From Pseudomonadales bacterium (GTDB taxonomy: Bacteria; Pseudomonadota; Gammaproteobacteria; Pseudomonadales; Azotimanducaceae), in contig JAQXDL010000049.1 in the NCBI GenBank assembly GCA_029251375.1, positions 124,001-188,000 on the forward strand: DNA of 64,000 nucleotides. The letters run 5' to 3'. Positions within the stretch are counted from its first letter, which is position 1, and each line of letters opens with the position of its first letter. The notes beneath the pieces are model-generated. The model did not search any database, had not been told where the DNA came from, and saw nothing but the letters and a program-made list of their open reading frames with translations. Shown one piece after another: positions 35,890 to 44,598 of this stretch. Position numbers and translations under genes: made by a program.

Positions 35890-36795
35890 CTACACACGAA
35901 TAATGGGTGCGCCTCGCTCTGCCATACCTGGCTCAATTTCATTGAACAGCTTTTCGTATTGGTAGAAGGGTACCTTCGGAAACAGATGGTGGATAGAATG
36001 ATAATTCTGCCACAGCCACAGTGTCGTCGCCGGGCGATGGGCCCACTTAGGCAGCAACATTGTGTTGGTATTCTTGTATCGCGCTGTCTCGCCATAAGGT
36101 TGATGCACGATCCAAGCGAAAATAAGTCCCAGAAGCGTCACGCCAACGATGTTCGATGCAAGCGTATAAACGAGCACTTCAACGGGATAACCCGCCATTG
36201 CAACTGCAACCCGCCAGCCGACAAAAATGAACAGTTCAATAATGACAGAGATCTTCTCTTTCGAGCTTGCTTTGGGGAACACTCTTCCAAAGTAATCTTG
36301 ATACTCTTGCAATAATGTCAAAACCCCACCAACTGCCAGACTGTAAAGCGAACTATTTTTGTAGGCTAAATCGGGGTCTTTGCCTTCGACATTGGTTTCT
36401 CGATGATGGGTCATATGAGCAGACCGGTGCATGGTAAAAGAGACGCCCAAGATGCTGGCTACGATGTAGCCAATACCATTATTGAGCCATCTTAACGTTA
36501 GATTTCGGCCCGTTATGTTGTTGTGTACCGCTTCGTGCAGGGGTGTATAGACCACGTAGACAAGGTAGGACAAAACGAGAAATGATGGAATACCGGGCAA
36601 ATAGTCCAATATGACCCCGGCCAAGACAGCGAGATAAGTGGTAACAGCCAGTAGCGTCGTAATGATAGTGGGCCACGCGACGCCTCCCATGTACTGCTTG
36701 GCTTTCGACAGAATTTCAACTTCTGTCATGTTTAGGGCTGTTTGGTTTGGTGTGGTGTTTGAAGGTTTATCTACCGCAGTTGCTAGGGTATTCAT
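35890..36795 (-). CDS. Fatty acid desaturase-family membrane oxygenase
   Basis: Integral-membrane di-iron enzyme of 301 residues. Its three histidine boxes are visible: HEAVH at 87-91, HRSAHMTHH at 123-131 and HSIHH at about 266-270. Four or so hydrophobic segments surround them. The layout matches the desaturase/beta-carotene hydroxylase (CrtR-like) superfamily; the spacing suits a desaturase or a hydroxylase of an unsaturated or isoprenoid chain. It is divergent from a LysR regulator, with a 15-bp perfect palindrome between them, so it is probably that regulator's target. Which substrate it acts on is unknown. Confidence 0.88.
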   Translation of the reverse strand: MNTLATAVDKPSNTTPNQTALNMTEVEILSKAKQYMGGVAWPTIITTLLAVTTYLAVLAGVILDYLPGIPSFLVLSYLVYVVYTPLHEAVHNNITGRNLTLRWLNNGIGYIVASILGVSFTMHRSAHMTHHRETNVEGKDPDLAYKNSSLYSLAVGGVLTLLQEYQDYFGRVFPKASSKEKISVIIELFIFVGWRVAVAMAGYPVEVLVYTLASNIVGVTLLGLIFAWIVHQPYGETARYKNTNTMLLPKWAHRPATTLWLWQNYHSIHHLFPKVPFYQYEKLFNEIEPGMAERGAPIIRV

Positions 36796-36884
36796 CTGTG
36801 CACCTGATGATTGATGGTTTTTAGTGATGTGTATCTTGATTGAGAAAGATGCTGATCTTGGTGTTATTAATTTTATAAGTACAA

Positions 36885-36899
36885 TTACAATTATTGTAA
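36885..36899. promoter_or_regulatory. Perfect 15-bp palindrome, probable LysR operator
   Basis: TTACAATTATTGTAA is a perfect inverted repeat (arms TTACAAT/ATTGTAA around one T). It lies between the divergent desaturase and LysR genes, about 90 bases from the first and 50 bases from the second. LysR-type regulators usually bind a dyad of the T-N11-A kind in such a divergent region, which this satisfies. The surrounding region is very AT-rich. Confidence 0.6.
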
Positions 36900-36950
36900 A
36901 TATTATAAGTTATAGTAATAAGTCGATGGGTGCGGGATGGGTGTTATCAA

Positions 36951-37922
36951 ATGAATAATTTGAGTCAGATACGGTCAATGGTTGCGCTTGCTCACCACGG
37001 CCACTTTGGTCGAGCAGCAAACGAAATTGGTCTAACTCAATCGGCGCTATCTCAAAACATCCAGCGAATCGAGCTTAAGTATGGTGTGCCGCTGTTCACA
37101 AGAGGACGTGGACGTGTCACGTTGACGGCCTATGGCGAGGTTGTAGAGCGGTTAGCGCGAAATATGCTTGAAAGTTCGGCAGCAGCAGAGCGAGAAATTG
37201 CCTCCATGCAAAACTTGACCTCGGGTAGTCTTGTTATCGGCGTTGATGCATTTCTAAATAGCGCGCTTTTAAGCCGCGTGCTATCGACGATTTTGCGGTC
37301 TAATCCTAAATTACGGTTTGTGCTGCGAACTGGACATTGGGATATGTATACCACCCAGCTCCTAAATGATGAAGTTGATATGTACATTGGTTTCGCACCG
37401 CCTCACCCTCATTCGGAACTTGAAGTAGAACAGGTTTTGGTTCCCTCGCCAGTCATCGTGTGCGGGTCTGAACATCCAGCAAAGGTATCCAAAGTACAAT
37501 CACTTGCGGAGCTGGTTGAGTATCCGGTTGTTTCGCCATTTCCGCCAAGTTGGTACGTCAGTTGGGCTCAGAATCAAGTCGAACGATTTCGTGATCGCGA
37601 GACGGTGAGCAGTCCAAACGTTTTGGAATCGGATAACATTCGAGTGTGTAAGCAACTGACGAAAGACAATATGACCTTGACAGCATTGCTGAAGGCGGAT
37701 GTCAGGCATGAACTTGATCGAGGTGAATTACACGTCCTTGAAGTTGAGCATTGGCCGGTTGTGATGAATAGCTGTATTGCGACGAAGGAAGGTAAGAGGG
37801 TATCGCCGGCGGTTGATTTGGTGCGGGATGTTTATAAGAAGGTTGCCGCGCAGGTTGTTGAGGAGAATAAACGTGGAAAACTCAGTGGTTCGATACAAGA
37901 TCCTTATGTCTACCAAGCTTAA
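36951..37922 (+). CDS. LysR-family transcriptional regulator
   Basis: 323-residue regulator. I chose the ATG at 36951 (MNNLSQIRSMVALAHHGHFGRAANEIGLTQ); a GTG at 36930 would add seven residues. The helix-turn-helix AANEIGLTQSALSQNIQRIE is clear, followed by the LysR effector domain (LTSGSLVIGVDAFLNSALL...). It is divergent from the desaturase gene and probably controls it, binding the palindrome at 36885. The ligand is unknown. Confidence 0.9.
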   Translation: MNNLSQIRSMVALAHHGHFGRAANEIGLTQSALSQNIQRIELKYGVPLFTRGRGRVTLTAYGEVVERLARNMLESSAAAEREIASMQNLTSGSLVIGVDAFLNSALLSRVLSTILRSNPKLRFVLRTGHWDMYTTQLLNDEVDMYIGFAPPHPHSELEVEQVLVPSPVIVCGSEHPAKVSKVQSLAELVEYPVVSPFPPSWYVSWAQNQVERFRDRETVSSPNVLESDNIRVCKQLTKDNMTLTALLKADVRHELDRGELHVLEVEHWPVVMNSCIATKEGKRVSPAVDLVRDVYKKVAAQVVEENKRGKLSGSIQDPYVYQA

Positions 37923-37932
37923 ATAGAAGTGC

Positions 37933-37949
37933 GCTCAAGTTTCTTGAGC
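37933..37949. terminator. Hairpin between convergent LysR and sensor kinase genes
   Basis: GCTCAAG-TTT-CTTGAGC forms a 7-bp perfect stem ten bases after the LysR stop codon and 30 bases from the end of the sensor kinase gene. There is no clear T tract, so it is a weak terminator candidate or a binding dyad. Confidence 0.4.
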
Positions 37950-37977
37950 ATGCTTCGAATCGTTACCAGATGCGTTT

Positions 37978-39909
37978 TTATTCGGCAGAAGGTATATCGA
38001 TTTCGATTTTAGTACCGACATTTACTTGGCTTTTAACATCAATCGATCCTCGGTGTGCACTGACCGTTTCAAGCACTTGGGGCATACCCAGACCTGTGCC
38101 TGAGCCGGCAGGTTTGGTGGTGTAGTAGGGCGTGAATATTTTTTCTTGGATTTCGTTAGACATGCCTGTGCCCGTATCTTCAACACATAGAACGACACAC
38201 CGTGCGGCGGTTTTTTGTGCGAGTAGGTTACTTTTCCCGGCGGTTTGACGTACATAGAGACTGATAGTTAAAACACCACCGTCGGGCATTGCATCTCTGG
38301 CATTGATGGCAAGATTTAAAAGCATTTGTTCAATTTGTGTTCTATCAGCCTGAATGGGCGTCATATCATGAGTGAAATTGAAGCGAGTTCTGATGCCGCT
38401 CGATAGACTGATTTCAATCAGTGATTGCATGTCTTTAACTATGGCGGCCATATCAACTATCTCGAACTTGATTTCTTTGTCTCGTAAAAAAGCCAAGAGT
38501 TGGTTTGTTAGCCTCAGAGATTTTTGTGATGTGGACTTAACCTCTTCTAAATAAGTCCTCGTGCTGTTCCGCAATTTTTCTGAGTCTAGCGCTAACTCGC
38601 TGTAGCTGAGTATTGCCGAAAGCATGTTGTTTAGGTCGTGGGAAATTCCACCAACCAACTGTCCCAACATTTCGGTTTTTTGTGTTCTTTTAGATTGGTC
38701 GCTCGTCTTGTTGACCGTATCCTTTCCGGCCTGCTGTCTTACGTTACGTCTATCGATTTTGATTACAGTCGAGGACTCTACGTCAGACGCAGGTCGGTTG
38801 ACGCGGCGGGGTGTCGCCCTTGCTACGCCGATGATAAGTTGTTGTTGATCATCTTCCAGAAACAGTTTGAGCTCGCCATCTATCCAGACAGTAGAGCCAT
38901 TCTTGTGGACTATTTGTTGTTGGAATTTTAGCGGCAAGGTCAGATTCTCTTTATCTATGAGTACGGTTGAGACCAATGCTCTCATGTCGATGTAAGATTG
39001 CGTGGTGAGCAACCCCTGCAGGGAAATTTTCTGAGCCTGTGTATCGGTGTATCCCGATAAGCCAAGGATCGATGGACTGACGAAGTTCAAATTCAAGTCA
39101 AAATCTGCCGTCCAAATGACCTCCGAGAGGTGATCGACAACCAACTGATATTTTTGCTCGAGCTTTAGCTTAGTTTCATTAACTCGGCGGTAGTTATCGG
39201 ATTCATTTTGTAGTTGACGACATTTTTCGATCAACGCGTCGTTCAAGTTACGCAGTTCTTGGGCTGACATCTTGGCTGTTGAGAGGCTTTGGATAATATT
39301 TTTTGCCTTATGAAGCGTCGGTGATATGTGGGGAAAAGTGACGCTGAATTTGGCACCCTGACGGGTCTGATAGATGTCGACTGCGGCTGGCTCATAGCCG
39401 TAGATTTCGGTTAACCCCGCTATTTGGCCCGCAAGGAACAGGTGAAAAGGTCGGCAAGGTTGCAGCTTGTCTTTCATGGCAAGCTCAATTTCTAAATGCT
39501 CCTCGGTGATTTTCTTTATCGAGAGCTGACATGGGAAGAGCTTTGCGGTGAATCCTTGTGGGCCATAGGCCAGCGTGTAATGCGCAACCAGCGAATGGTT
39601 GATGCTAGTCATTAGTCTGTAGACCGTCATGGTTGTATTTTGCCAAGAGTCACGGCCGGCGTTTCTAATTTCATGTTCGGCGAAGTGATGCAGGAAGCGG
39701 TCGGAGAAGATCCTGAAGCTATGCCAATCGATGAAGTTACCTGGATCTTGTAGATGTTCTTTTTTGAAAGGTAGGTTTCGTAGCAGGCTGTTTAAGTCAA
39801 GCTTTCGCTCCTTGCAAATATCGATGCACCAGCCGAGGCCTCTACAGGAGACTTTGCCTGCTGATAAGGTTTGATCTTGTACTGCGGATTGTTGCTTTGA
39901 GTCATCCAT
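37978..39909 (-). CDS. PAS-domain sensor histidine kinase
   Basis: 643-residue sensor kinase. The first 200 residues form a soluble domain I do not recognise (WCIDICKERKLDLNSLLRNL; ...YGPQGFTAKLFPCQL). A coiled segment (residues 205-240) leads to a PAS domain at about 255-375. The HisKA domain is at about 415-480, with the phospho-acceptor histidine in GGISHDLNNMLSAILSYSELAL; the ATPase domain has LLNLAINARDAMP, EDTGTGM and TTKPAGSGTGLGM. There are no membrane segments, so the ligand is probably intracellular. No response regulator gene is next to it. Confidence 0.88.
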   Translation of the reverse strand: MDDSKQQSAVQDQTLSAGKVSCRGLGWCIDICKERKLDLNSLLRNLPFKKEHLQDPGNFIDWHSFRIFSDRFLHHFAEHEIRNAGRDSWQNTTMTVYRLMTSINHSLVAHYTLAYGPQGFTAKLFPCQLSIKKITEEHLEIELAMKDKLQPCRPFHLFLAGQIAGLTEIYGYEPAAVDIYQTRQGAKFSVTFPHISPTLHKAKNIIQSLSTAKMSAQELRNLNDALIEKCRQLQNESDNYRRVNETKLKLEQKYQLVVDHLSEVIWTADFDLNLNFVSPSILGLSGYTDTQAQKISLQGLLTTQSYIDMRALVSTVLIDKENLTLPLKFQQQIVHKNGSTVWIDGELKLFLEDDQQQLIIGVARATPRRVNRPASDVESSTVIKIDRRNVRQQAGKDTVNKTSDQSKRTQKTEMLGQLVGGISHDLNNMLSAILSYSELALDSEKLRNSTRTYLEEVKSTSQKSLRLTNQLLAFLRDKEIKFEIVDMAAIVKDMQSLIEISLSSGIRTRFNFTHDMTPIQADRTQIEQMLLNLAINARDAMPDGGVLTISLYVRQTAGKSNLLAQKTAARCVVLCVEDTGTGMSNEIQEKIFTPYYTTKPAGSGTGLGMPQVLETVSAHRGSIDVKSQVNVGTKIEIDIPSAE

Positions 39910-39976
39910 GATTTATCAGCCCATAGAATGAAGTTCATAGTATGGTTGTGCTAAATCACGTTCAAGAGGTTTTTCC

Positions 39977-40669
39977 TTAATGGCTGCTTTTAAAGTGTTT
40001 TTTTGCTTTTTTGTATATCAATTTGAACGATTTTGATTCAACTTCGCCTTTATCGGTTAATTTATAAACACCTTTTTCAACACGCTGAAACCAATCGTAG
40101 TGATTGTTGCTGAGGATGCCGGTTGTCTTCTCGCCGGTGCCATGTTCCCTTAGCTGTTTTGGGCTGGTGGGTCCCAGTTGTGATAGGCAGTATGCGATCA
40201 AAATCGCATTCTCTCGATAGGCGGTAATTAGTATCGTTTTAGTACTTCCGCCAATATTATAATCACCGCTTCTTGCAGCTACTTCGGTGAGAATTGCGCG
40301 GCGTCTTCGCGCGTTCTTTTTCTGTTGGTAAGGCATCGGGTCAAACTGTTTGCTAACGGTCAAACCCATTGGATTGGTTTCGACGAGTAACAGACCCAGC
40401 TCTAAACGTTTGAGTACCGTCAGTATGCCGCGCCAATGCCGAGATTTTTTACGAGGAGCCGGCACGGCCACGTAAACGGAATCTGAAAGAGTTTGTCGAT
40501 TGGTTGCTTGAACGACCAAGGTTAAATTGATGCTGGTCTTGAGTTCCACGACGATAACGTCATCACCTTTTGTCGCTACAATGTCGCAGTTTTTGACTTC
40601 GCAATTAACCTGGTAGCCATGTCCTTCGAGGTAAGCCTTAACTGGTGCAGATAAATCAGTTTCAAGCAT
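39977..40669 (-). CDS. DUF2161 family PD-(D/E)XK nuclease-like protein
   Basis: 230-residue soluble protein. The N-terminal part has the nuclease-fold active site NCDIVATKGDDVIVVELKTS, with the D...ExK pattern of the PD-(D/E)XK superfamily, and a C-terminal helical region (LTEVAARSGDYNIGGSTKT...; VEKGVYKLTDKGEVESKSF) that looks like a winged helix. This combination matches DUF2161, whose function is not known. It is upstream of mpl on the same strand but with a 55-base gap. It could be a DNA-repair or phosphodiesterase-like protein; no toxin/antitoxin partner is seen. Confidence 0.82.
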   Translation of the reverse strand: MLETDLSAPVKAYLEGHGYQVNCEVKNCDIVATKGDDVIVVELKTSINLTLVVQATNRQTLSDSVYVAVPAPRKKSRHWRGILTVLKRLELGLLLVETNPMGLTVSKQFDPMPYQQKKNARRRRAILTEVAARSGDYNIGGSTKTILITAYRENAILIAYCLSQLGPTSPKQLREHGTGEKTTGILSNNHYDWFQRVEKGVYKLTDKGEVESKSFKLIYKKAKKHFKSSH

Positions 40670-40724
40670 TTAGATAGCCTTGCTTGCTGCGTATTTCAAC
40701 TATTTTAATGAGCATCGCTTCTGC

Positions 40725-42116
40725 TTAGCTTGTTGATTCTAGGGTTGTGACGAGTCGGCGATGTAGTCCGCCAAAGCCACTGTTACTCATAATCACAACG
40801 TGTTGAATCGCTCCAGATTTAATGCGCGTAACGATTGCATCGAGCAGTACATCCTGTGAGTTGACGACTGACATTTGGGTATCGCTCGTTGACGAATCGA
40901 TAATCTTGTCAATATCCCATTTGATGTTGGCCGGTTTGAACCAGATCACTTCATCTGCGTTTGATACTGAGTCAGCCAGTGTGTCAGCGTGAATACCTAG
41001 TTTCATCGTGTGTGAGCCAGGCTCAACAATTGCCAATATTGTTTGCGCATCAACCTGCTTACGTAGACCATCTAATGTGGTTTCAATCGCGGTCGGGTGG
41101 TGAGCGAAATCGTCGTAGACTATCACTTCCGGCGATTGGTAGATGACTTCCATGCGTCGTTTGACACCGGTGAATTGCGAAAGCGCTTCGCAGGCAATCG
41201 CTGGACTTATGCCAACATGCCTTGCTGCCGCAATTGCGGCCAAGGCGTTGTTCATATTATGTAGACCTGTCATTGGCCAATTGATTTCACCCACGACCTT
41301 ATTTTGATCGGTGTCATTAAGGCTGACGCTAAAATGAGAATGGTCCTTAGATATAGCATTGCCGGCGAGTTTAGAGTCATGCTCGGCACCGAAGCTAAGA
41401 GTTTTTGACCAACAGCCTTTTGACAGGACCTCGTCAACGTTTTCATCGTTTGACGGATGGATGATCAGTCCCTCACCTGGGATTGTTCGAACCAGTAGGT
41501 GAAATTGATTTTGGATGGCTGCCAGATCAGGAAAAATATCCGCATGGTCATATTCGAGATTGTTGAAGATGGCTGTTCTGGGGTGATAGTGTAAAAACTT
41601 TGAGCGCCGATCAAAATAGGATGTGTCGTATTCATCGGCCTCGATGACGAAAAAGTCTGTCTCGCCTAATCGCGCTGAATGGCCGAAGTTTGCTGGCACA
41701 CCACCCACTAAGAAACCCGGTTTCAAACCTGCATATTCAAGTATCCATGCTGTCATGCTCGTTGTGGTCGTTTTACCGTGTGTACCGGCAACCGCGATGA
41801 CCCATTTGTCGTGTAATAAATAACGACCCAACCATTCGGCGCCGGAGGTATACGGGATATTTTTTTCCAGGACGTGCTCGACCGCTGGATTACCCCTTGG
41901 CAAGTTTGCGTTGCCAATCATCACCAAATCAGTGTCGCGAGGTATGTTATCTGCAGAGTAGGGTGATGAGATGTTTATGCCTGCATCACTAAGTTGATCG
42001 CTCATCGGTGGATAGACGTTTTCGTCTGACCCGGTCACGTTGTGACCAAGTTCTTTGGCCAACAGAGCAATGCTCCCCATCAGCGTGCCGCATATGCCTA
42101 AGATATGTAGTTGCAA
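40725..42116 (-). CDS. mpl: UDP-MurNAc:L-alanyl-gamma-D-Glu-meso-DAP ligase
   Basis: Attaches recycled murein tripeptide to UDP-MurNAc, an enzyme of cell-wall recycling, 463 residues (normal length). It begins MQLHILGICGTLMGSIALLAKELGHNVTGSDENVYPPMS, which is the Mpl signature, and has the Mur ligase ATP site AGTHGKTTTTSM and the FNNLEYDHADIF segment. It overlaps no gene; the gene for a membrane protein (42126-42638) lies nine bases upstream. Presence of Mpl supports a Gram-negative with meso-DAP peptidoglycan. Confidence 0.96.
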   Translation of the reverse strand: MQLHILGICGTLMGSIALLAKELGHNVTGSDENVYPPMSDQLSDAGINISSPYSADNIPRDTDLVMIGNANLPRGNPAVEHVLEKNIPYTSGAEWLGRYLLHDKWVIAVAGTHGKTTTTSMTAWILEYAGLKPGFLVGGVPANFGHSARLGETDFFVIEADEYDTSYFDRRSKFLHYHPRTAIFNNLEYDHADIFPDLAAIQNQFHLLVRTIPGEGLIIHPSNDENVDEVLSKGCWSKTLSFGAEHDSKLAGNAISKDHSHFSVSLNDTDQNKVVGEINWPMTGLHNMNNALAAIAAARHVGISPAIACEALSQFTGVKRRMEVIYQSPEVIVYDDFAHHPTAIETTLDGLRKQVDAQTILAIVEPGSHTMKLGIHADTLADSVSNADEVIWFKPANIKWDIDKIIDSSTSDTQMSVVNSQDVLLDAIVTRIKSGAIQHVVIMSNSGFGGLHRRLVTTLESTS

Positions 42117-42125
42117 TTTGAAGTC

Positions 42126-42638
42126 CTAACTAATGAGTGGGTTGGTAGAAATAACGACGACAAGTTCAATGAGGAAGGCGATCATTGTTCCTTGAAGAAT
42201 GCTAATGCCAGCTGACCGGTGCAGTAGAAAACCGACGATTAACAGCCACCAGAAAAAGATGATGTTCTCCAGTGTGATCAAAATGTCGACGACGAGACCT
42301 TCCTCAAGGCTATATGCCAGCGCTTCGAGTGGCATAAGGCTAATCAGCAGTAGGGCATTGGTACCGAGTAATGCACCTAGCGTGCTGAGATATCGTTGCG
42401 ACATAGACTTAAACAGCAGAAGCGCGTAAATAAGCCCTGCCTCAATCGCAAAACCGATAATGATGATGAGTGCTTTGATCGCCAAAGCGATGTCAGGGCG
42501 GGTAAAAATCAGCGACACCATGGCGATGACGAAATAGAGTCCGAAAATTGATGCGACGACCCTTGTATTGGAAGGTACTCTTTCTGGACCAACCCGAAGT
42601 AAACAAATTTGTAAGAAGTAGATCAAGATTGATCGCAT
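42126..42638 (-). CDS. Hypothetical membrane protein
   Basis: 170 residues, four or five hydrophobic segments (for example VVASIFGLYFVIAMVSLIF, LAIKALIIIIGFAIEAGLIYALLL and GTMIAFLIELVVVIS). I know no family. The start MRSILIYFLQICLLRVGPERVPSNTRV is preceded by a long noncoding stretch; the gene is nine bases from mpl and likely cotranscribed with it. Export or recycling roles would be guesses. Confidence 0.68.
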   Translation of the reverse strand: MRSILIYFLQICLLRVGPERVPSNTRVVASIFGLYFVIAMVSLIFTRPDIALAIKALIIIIGFAIEAGLIYALLLFKSMSQRYLSTLGALLGTNALLLISLMPLEALAYSLEEGLVVDILITLENIIFFWWLLIVGFLLHRSAGISILQGTMIAFLIELVVVISTNPLIS

Positions 42639-42766
42639 TGAAACACTGACCCAAAGAAAAAATGATATTCGCAGAAAAAGACGCCCAGTTTACCTGACAA
42701 AACTGATGCTGGCGTGAGCTTTTTTGAACTGTCTTGGGTGTTCAAAGGGGCTGTGGGAATTTCTTC

Positions 42767-42780
42767 TTGATATGGGTCAA
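42767..42780 (+). promoter_or_regulatory. FNR/Anr-like box upstream of the ccoN remnant
   Basis: TTGATATGGGTCAA matches the FNR/Anr dyad TTGAT-N4-ATCAA with one change. It ends about 110 bases upstream of the ccoN start codon, the usual place for activation of cbb3 oxidase genes under low oxygen. The same variant occurs upstream of the WS/DGAT gene. Its survival suggests that the oxidase operon was lost recently. Confidence 0.6.
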
Positions 42781-42891
42781 GACTCAGGCAAATAGCGCGT
42801 GACAGCATATCCTGGCAAGCCTATATTGCTTTTTGCTCACGTATTTTTTACTCATCAGTCGTTGCATCTGCGGCACAACATAGGAGGTGTT

Positions 42892-43690
42892 GTGGTTTCT
42901 GAACAGGATTACAACTACAAAGTCATTCGACAATTTTCCGTAATGACCGTCGTCTGGGGGCTGGTGGGAATGCTTGTCGGTGTGGTGATTGCTGCTCAGT
43001 TGGCATGGCCGGTGCTCAATACCAATCTAGAGTATTTTCATTTTGGCCGTTTGAGGCCGCTGCACACCAACGCGGTCGTATTTGCGTTCGGTGGCTGTGC
43101 GCTCATGGGCACCTCGTTATTTATTGTGCAACGAACCTGCCACGTGCGGCTTCTGTCAGACAAGCTTGCTGCTTTTGTGTTTTGGGGTTGGCAGCTGGTG
43201 ATCGTTTCGGCCGCAATTACGCTGCCGCTGGGCTTAACCAGCAGTAAAGAATACGCAGAGCTTGAATGGCCAATCGATATTCTGATAACCATCGTTTGGG
43301 TGGCTTATGCGATTCTATATTTCGGCACAATTGCTAAACGTAAGACCCAACACATCTATGTCGCTAACTGGTTTTTCTCCGCCTTCATCATCGCCGTTGC
43401 CATGTTGCACATTATCAATAGTCTTGCCATACCGGTGGCCTTGACCAAATCCTATTCTATTTACGCCGGTACGGTCGATGCGTTGGTCCAGTGGTGGTAG
43501 GGACACAACGCCGTTGGATTTTTCCTCTCCGCAGGTTTCCTCGGCATGATGTATTACTTCGTGCCAAAGCAAGCTGACAAACCTGTTTACTCCTACCGAC
43601 TGTCAGTGGTTCATTTCTGGGCGTTGATATCAATTTACATATGGGCAGGGCCCCATCACCTTCACTACATATCTCTGCCGGATTGGGCGT
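42892..43690 (+). pseudogene. ccoN: ccoN remnant (cbb3-type oxidase subunit I), broken
   Basis: The first 266 or so codons of the catalytic subunit of cbb3-type cytochrome c oxidase. The start is GTG at 42892 behind AGGAGG. The frame reads normally to QWW, where the tyrosine of the conserved WWYGHNAVGF motif is replaced by TAG (43498-43500); after it the same frame continues as [22 protein letters not shown], then [26 protein letters not shown], including the tyrosine and copper-binding histidines. At LPDWA (about 43690) the homology stops and joins ccoI. Roughly the last 210 residues are gone. The gene cannot make an oxidase. Confidence 0.93.
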
Positions 43691-44372
43691 GTCGGGTGAG
43701 ATAGGTGATGTGCTGTACAGATTTGGCAGTGCAAAATTTGCTGTCGGTGAAGATATCAAAGAGCCTGAGGGTGAAGGTATTTGGTTGTTGTTAGCATCTG
43801 ATAGACCGCTTGCATGGGTGAATCTGCGTGACGAAGTTAGGTCCGGGTCGAGTTCGCTATTGCGATGGCTGCGACGTCATGGCTATGGCTATTCGATGTT
43901 GACGGGAGACTCTTCTACAGAGGCGCAGCGGGTTGCTGAATTGCTCTCAATTGATTCGTTTGAGTCCAGAGCGACGCCTTTGCAAAAAATGAATGCCATA
44001 CAGAAAGCTCAGACTAAATCCGACATTGTAATGATGGTAGGCGATGGTGTGAACGATGCTGCTGCCATGGGCGTGGCGACTGCTTCCATTGCAATTAGTC
44101 CAGTGGATACGGTTGTTCAGGAAGCAGCTGAAGCGACCCTGATGAAAGCAGACATTAGTAAGTTAGCGGGTCTGCTGGGTTATTCAAAGAAAGTGACGCG
44201 CGTTATTCGGCAAAATATATTTTGGGCTGTTGCCTACAATTTACTGTTGATTCCGCTGGCAGTAGCGGGCTATCTGGAACCTTGGCAAGCTGCCTTAGGG
44301 ATGTCCTTTAGTTCCTTATTTGTTGTGCTGAATGCGACACGTTTACGCTCAGTGCCTCAGGTGAATTTGTAA
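43683..44372 (+). pseudogene. ccoI: ccoI remnant (copper P-type ATPase), 3' part only
   Basis: The last 230 codons of a copper-exporting P-type ATPase required for cbb3 assembly. It starts abruptly at about 43683 ([20 protein letters not shown]), the middle of the nucleotide-binding domain, and retains MLTGDSS, VGDGVNDAAAMGVA and the last membrane segments. The DKTGT phosphorylation motif, the heavy-metal domain and the first membrane segments are missing. An open frame with an ATG at 43641 covers it but begins in ccoN sequence read out of frame. The stop codon overlaps the ccoS start by one base, as in intact clusters. Confidence 0.9.
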
Positions 44373-44596
44373 TGGAAGGGGTGTTTATGTTGATTCCCCT
44401 CAGTCTAGCTGTGGTGTTTATGGTTATCGCAGTCTTTGTTTGGTCTGTTAAAAACGGTCAGTATGAAGATCTCGATAAAGAGGCTCAGAGAATTTTGTTC
44501 GATGATGACGAGTTGGATATTGATGCAAAAATAAGTACAAGCACAGACACTAACCCTATAACGCAAGATAACTATAAAGTGAGTAAGAGAGGATAG
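44372..44596 (+). CDS. ccoS: CcoS cbb3 oxidase maturation protein
   Basis: Small single-helix membrane protein of 74 residues needed for cofactor insertion into cbb3 oxidase. The N-terminus MEGVFMLIPLSLAVVFMVIAVFVWSVKNGQYEDLD and the sequence RILFDDDE are typical of CcoS. It is intact, in the normal place after ccoI, but has no oxidase left to act on in this region. The last 25 residues are longer than in most CcoS proteins and may be relaxing. It probably remains because it was not covered by the deletion. Confidence 0.9.
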   Translation: MEGVFMLIPLSLAVVFMVIAVFVWSVKNGQYEDLDKEAQRILFDDDELDIDAKISTSTDTNPITQDNYKVSKRG

Positions 44597-44598
44597 TC

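Noticed and set aside
43641-44372. Intact-looking ORF starting with ATG at 43641
   Set aside because: Its first 14 codons are ccoN sequence read out of frame and the rest is a partial P-type ATPase with no DKTGT motif or transport helices.
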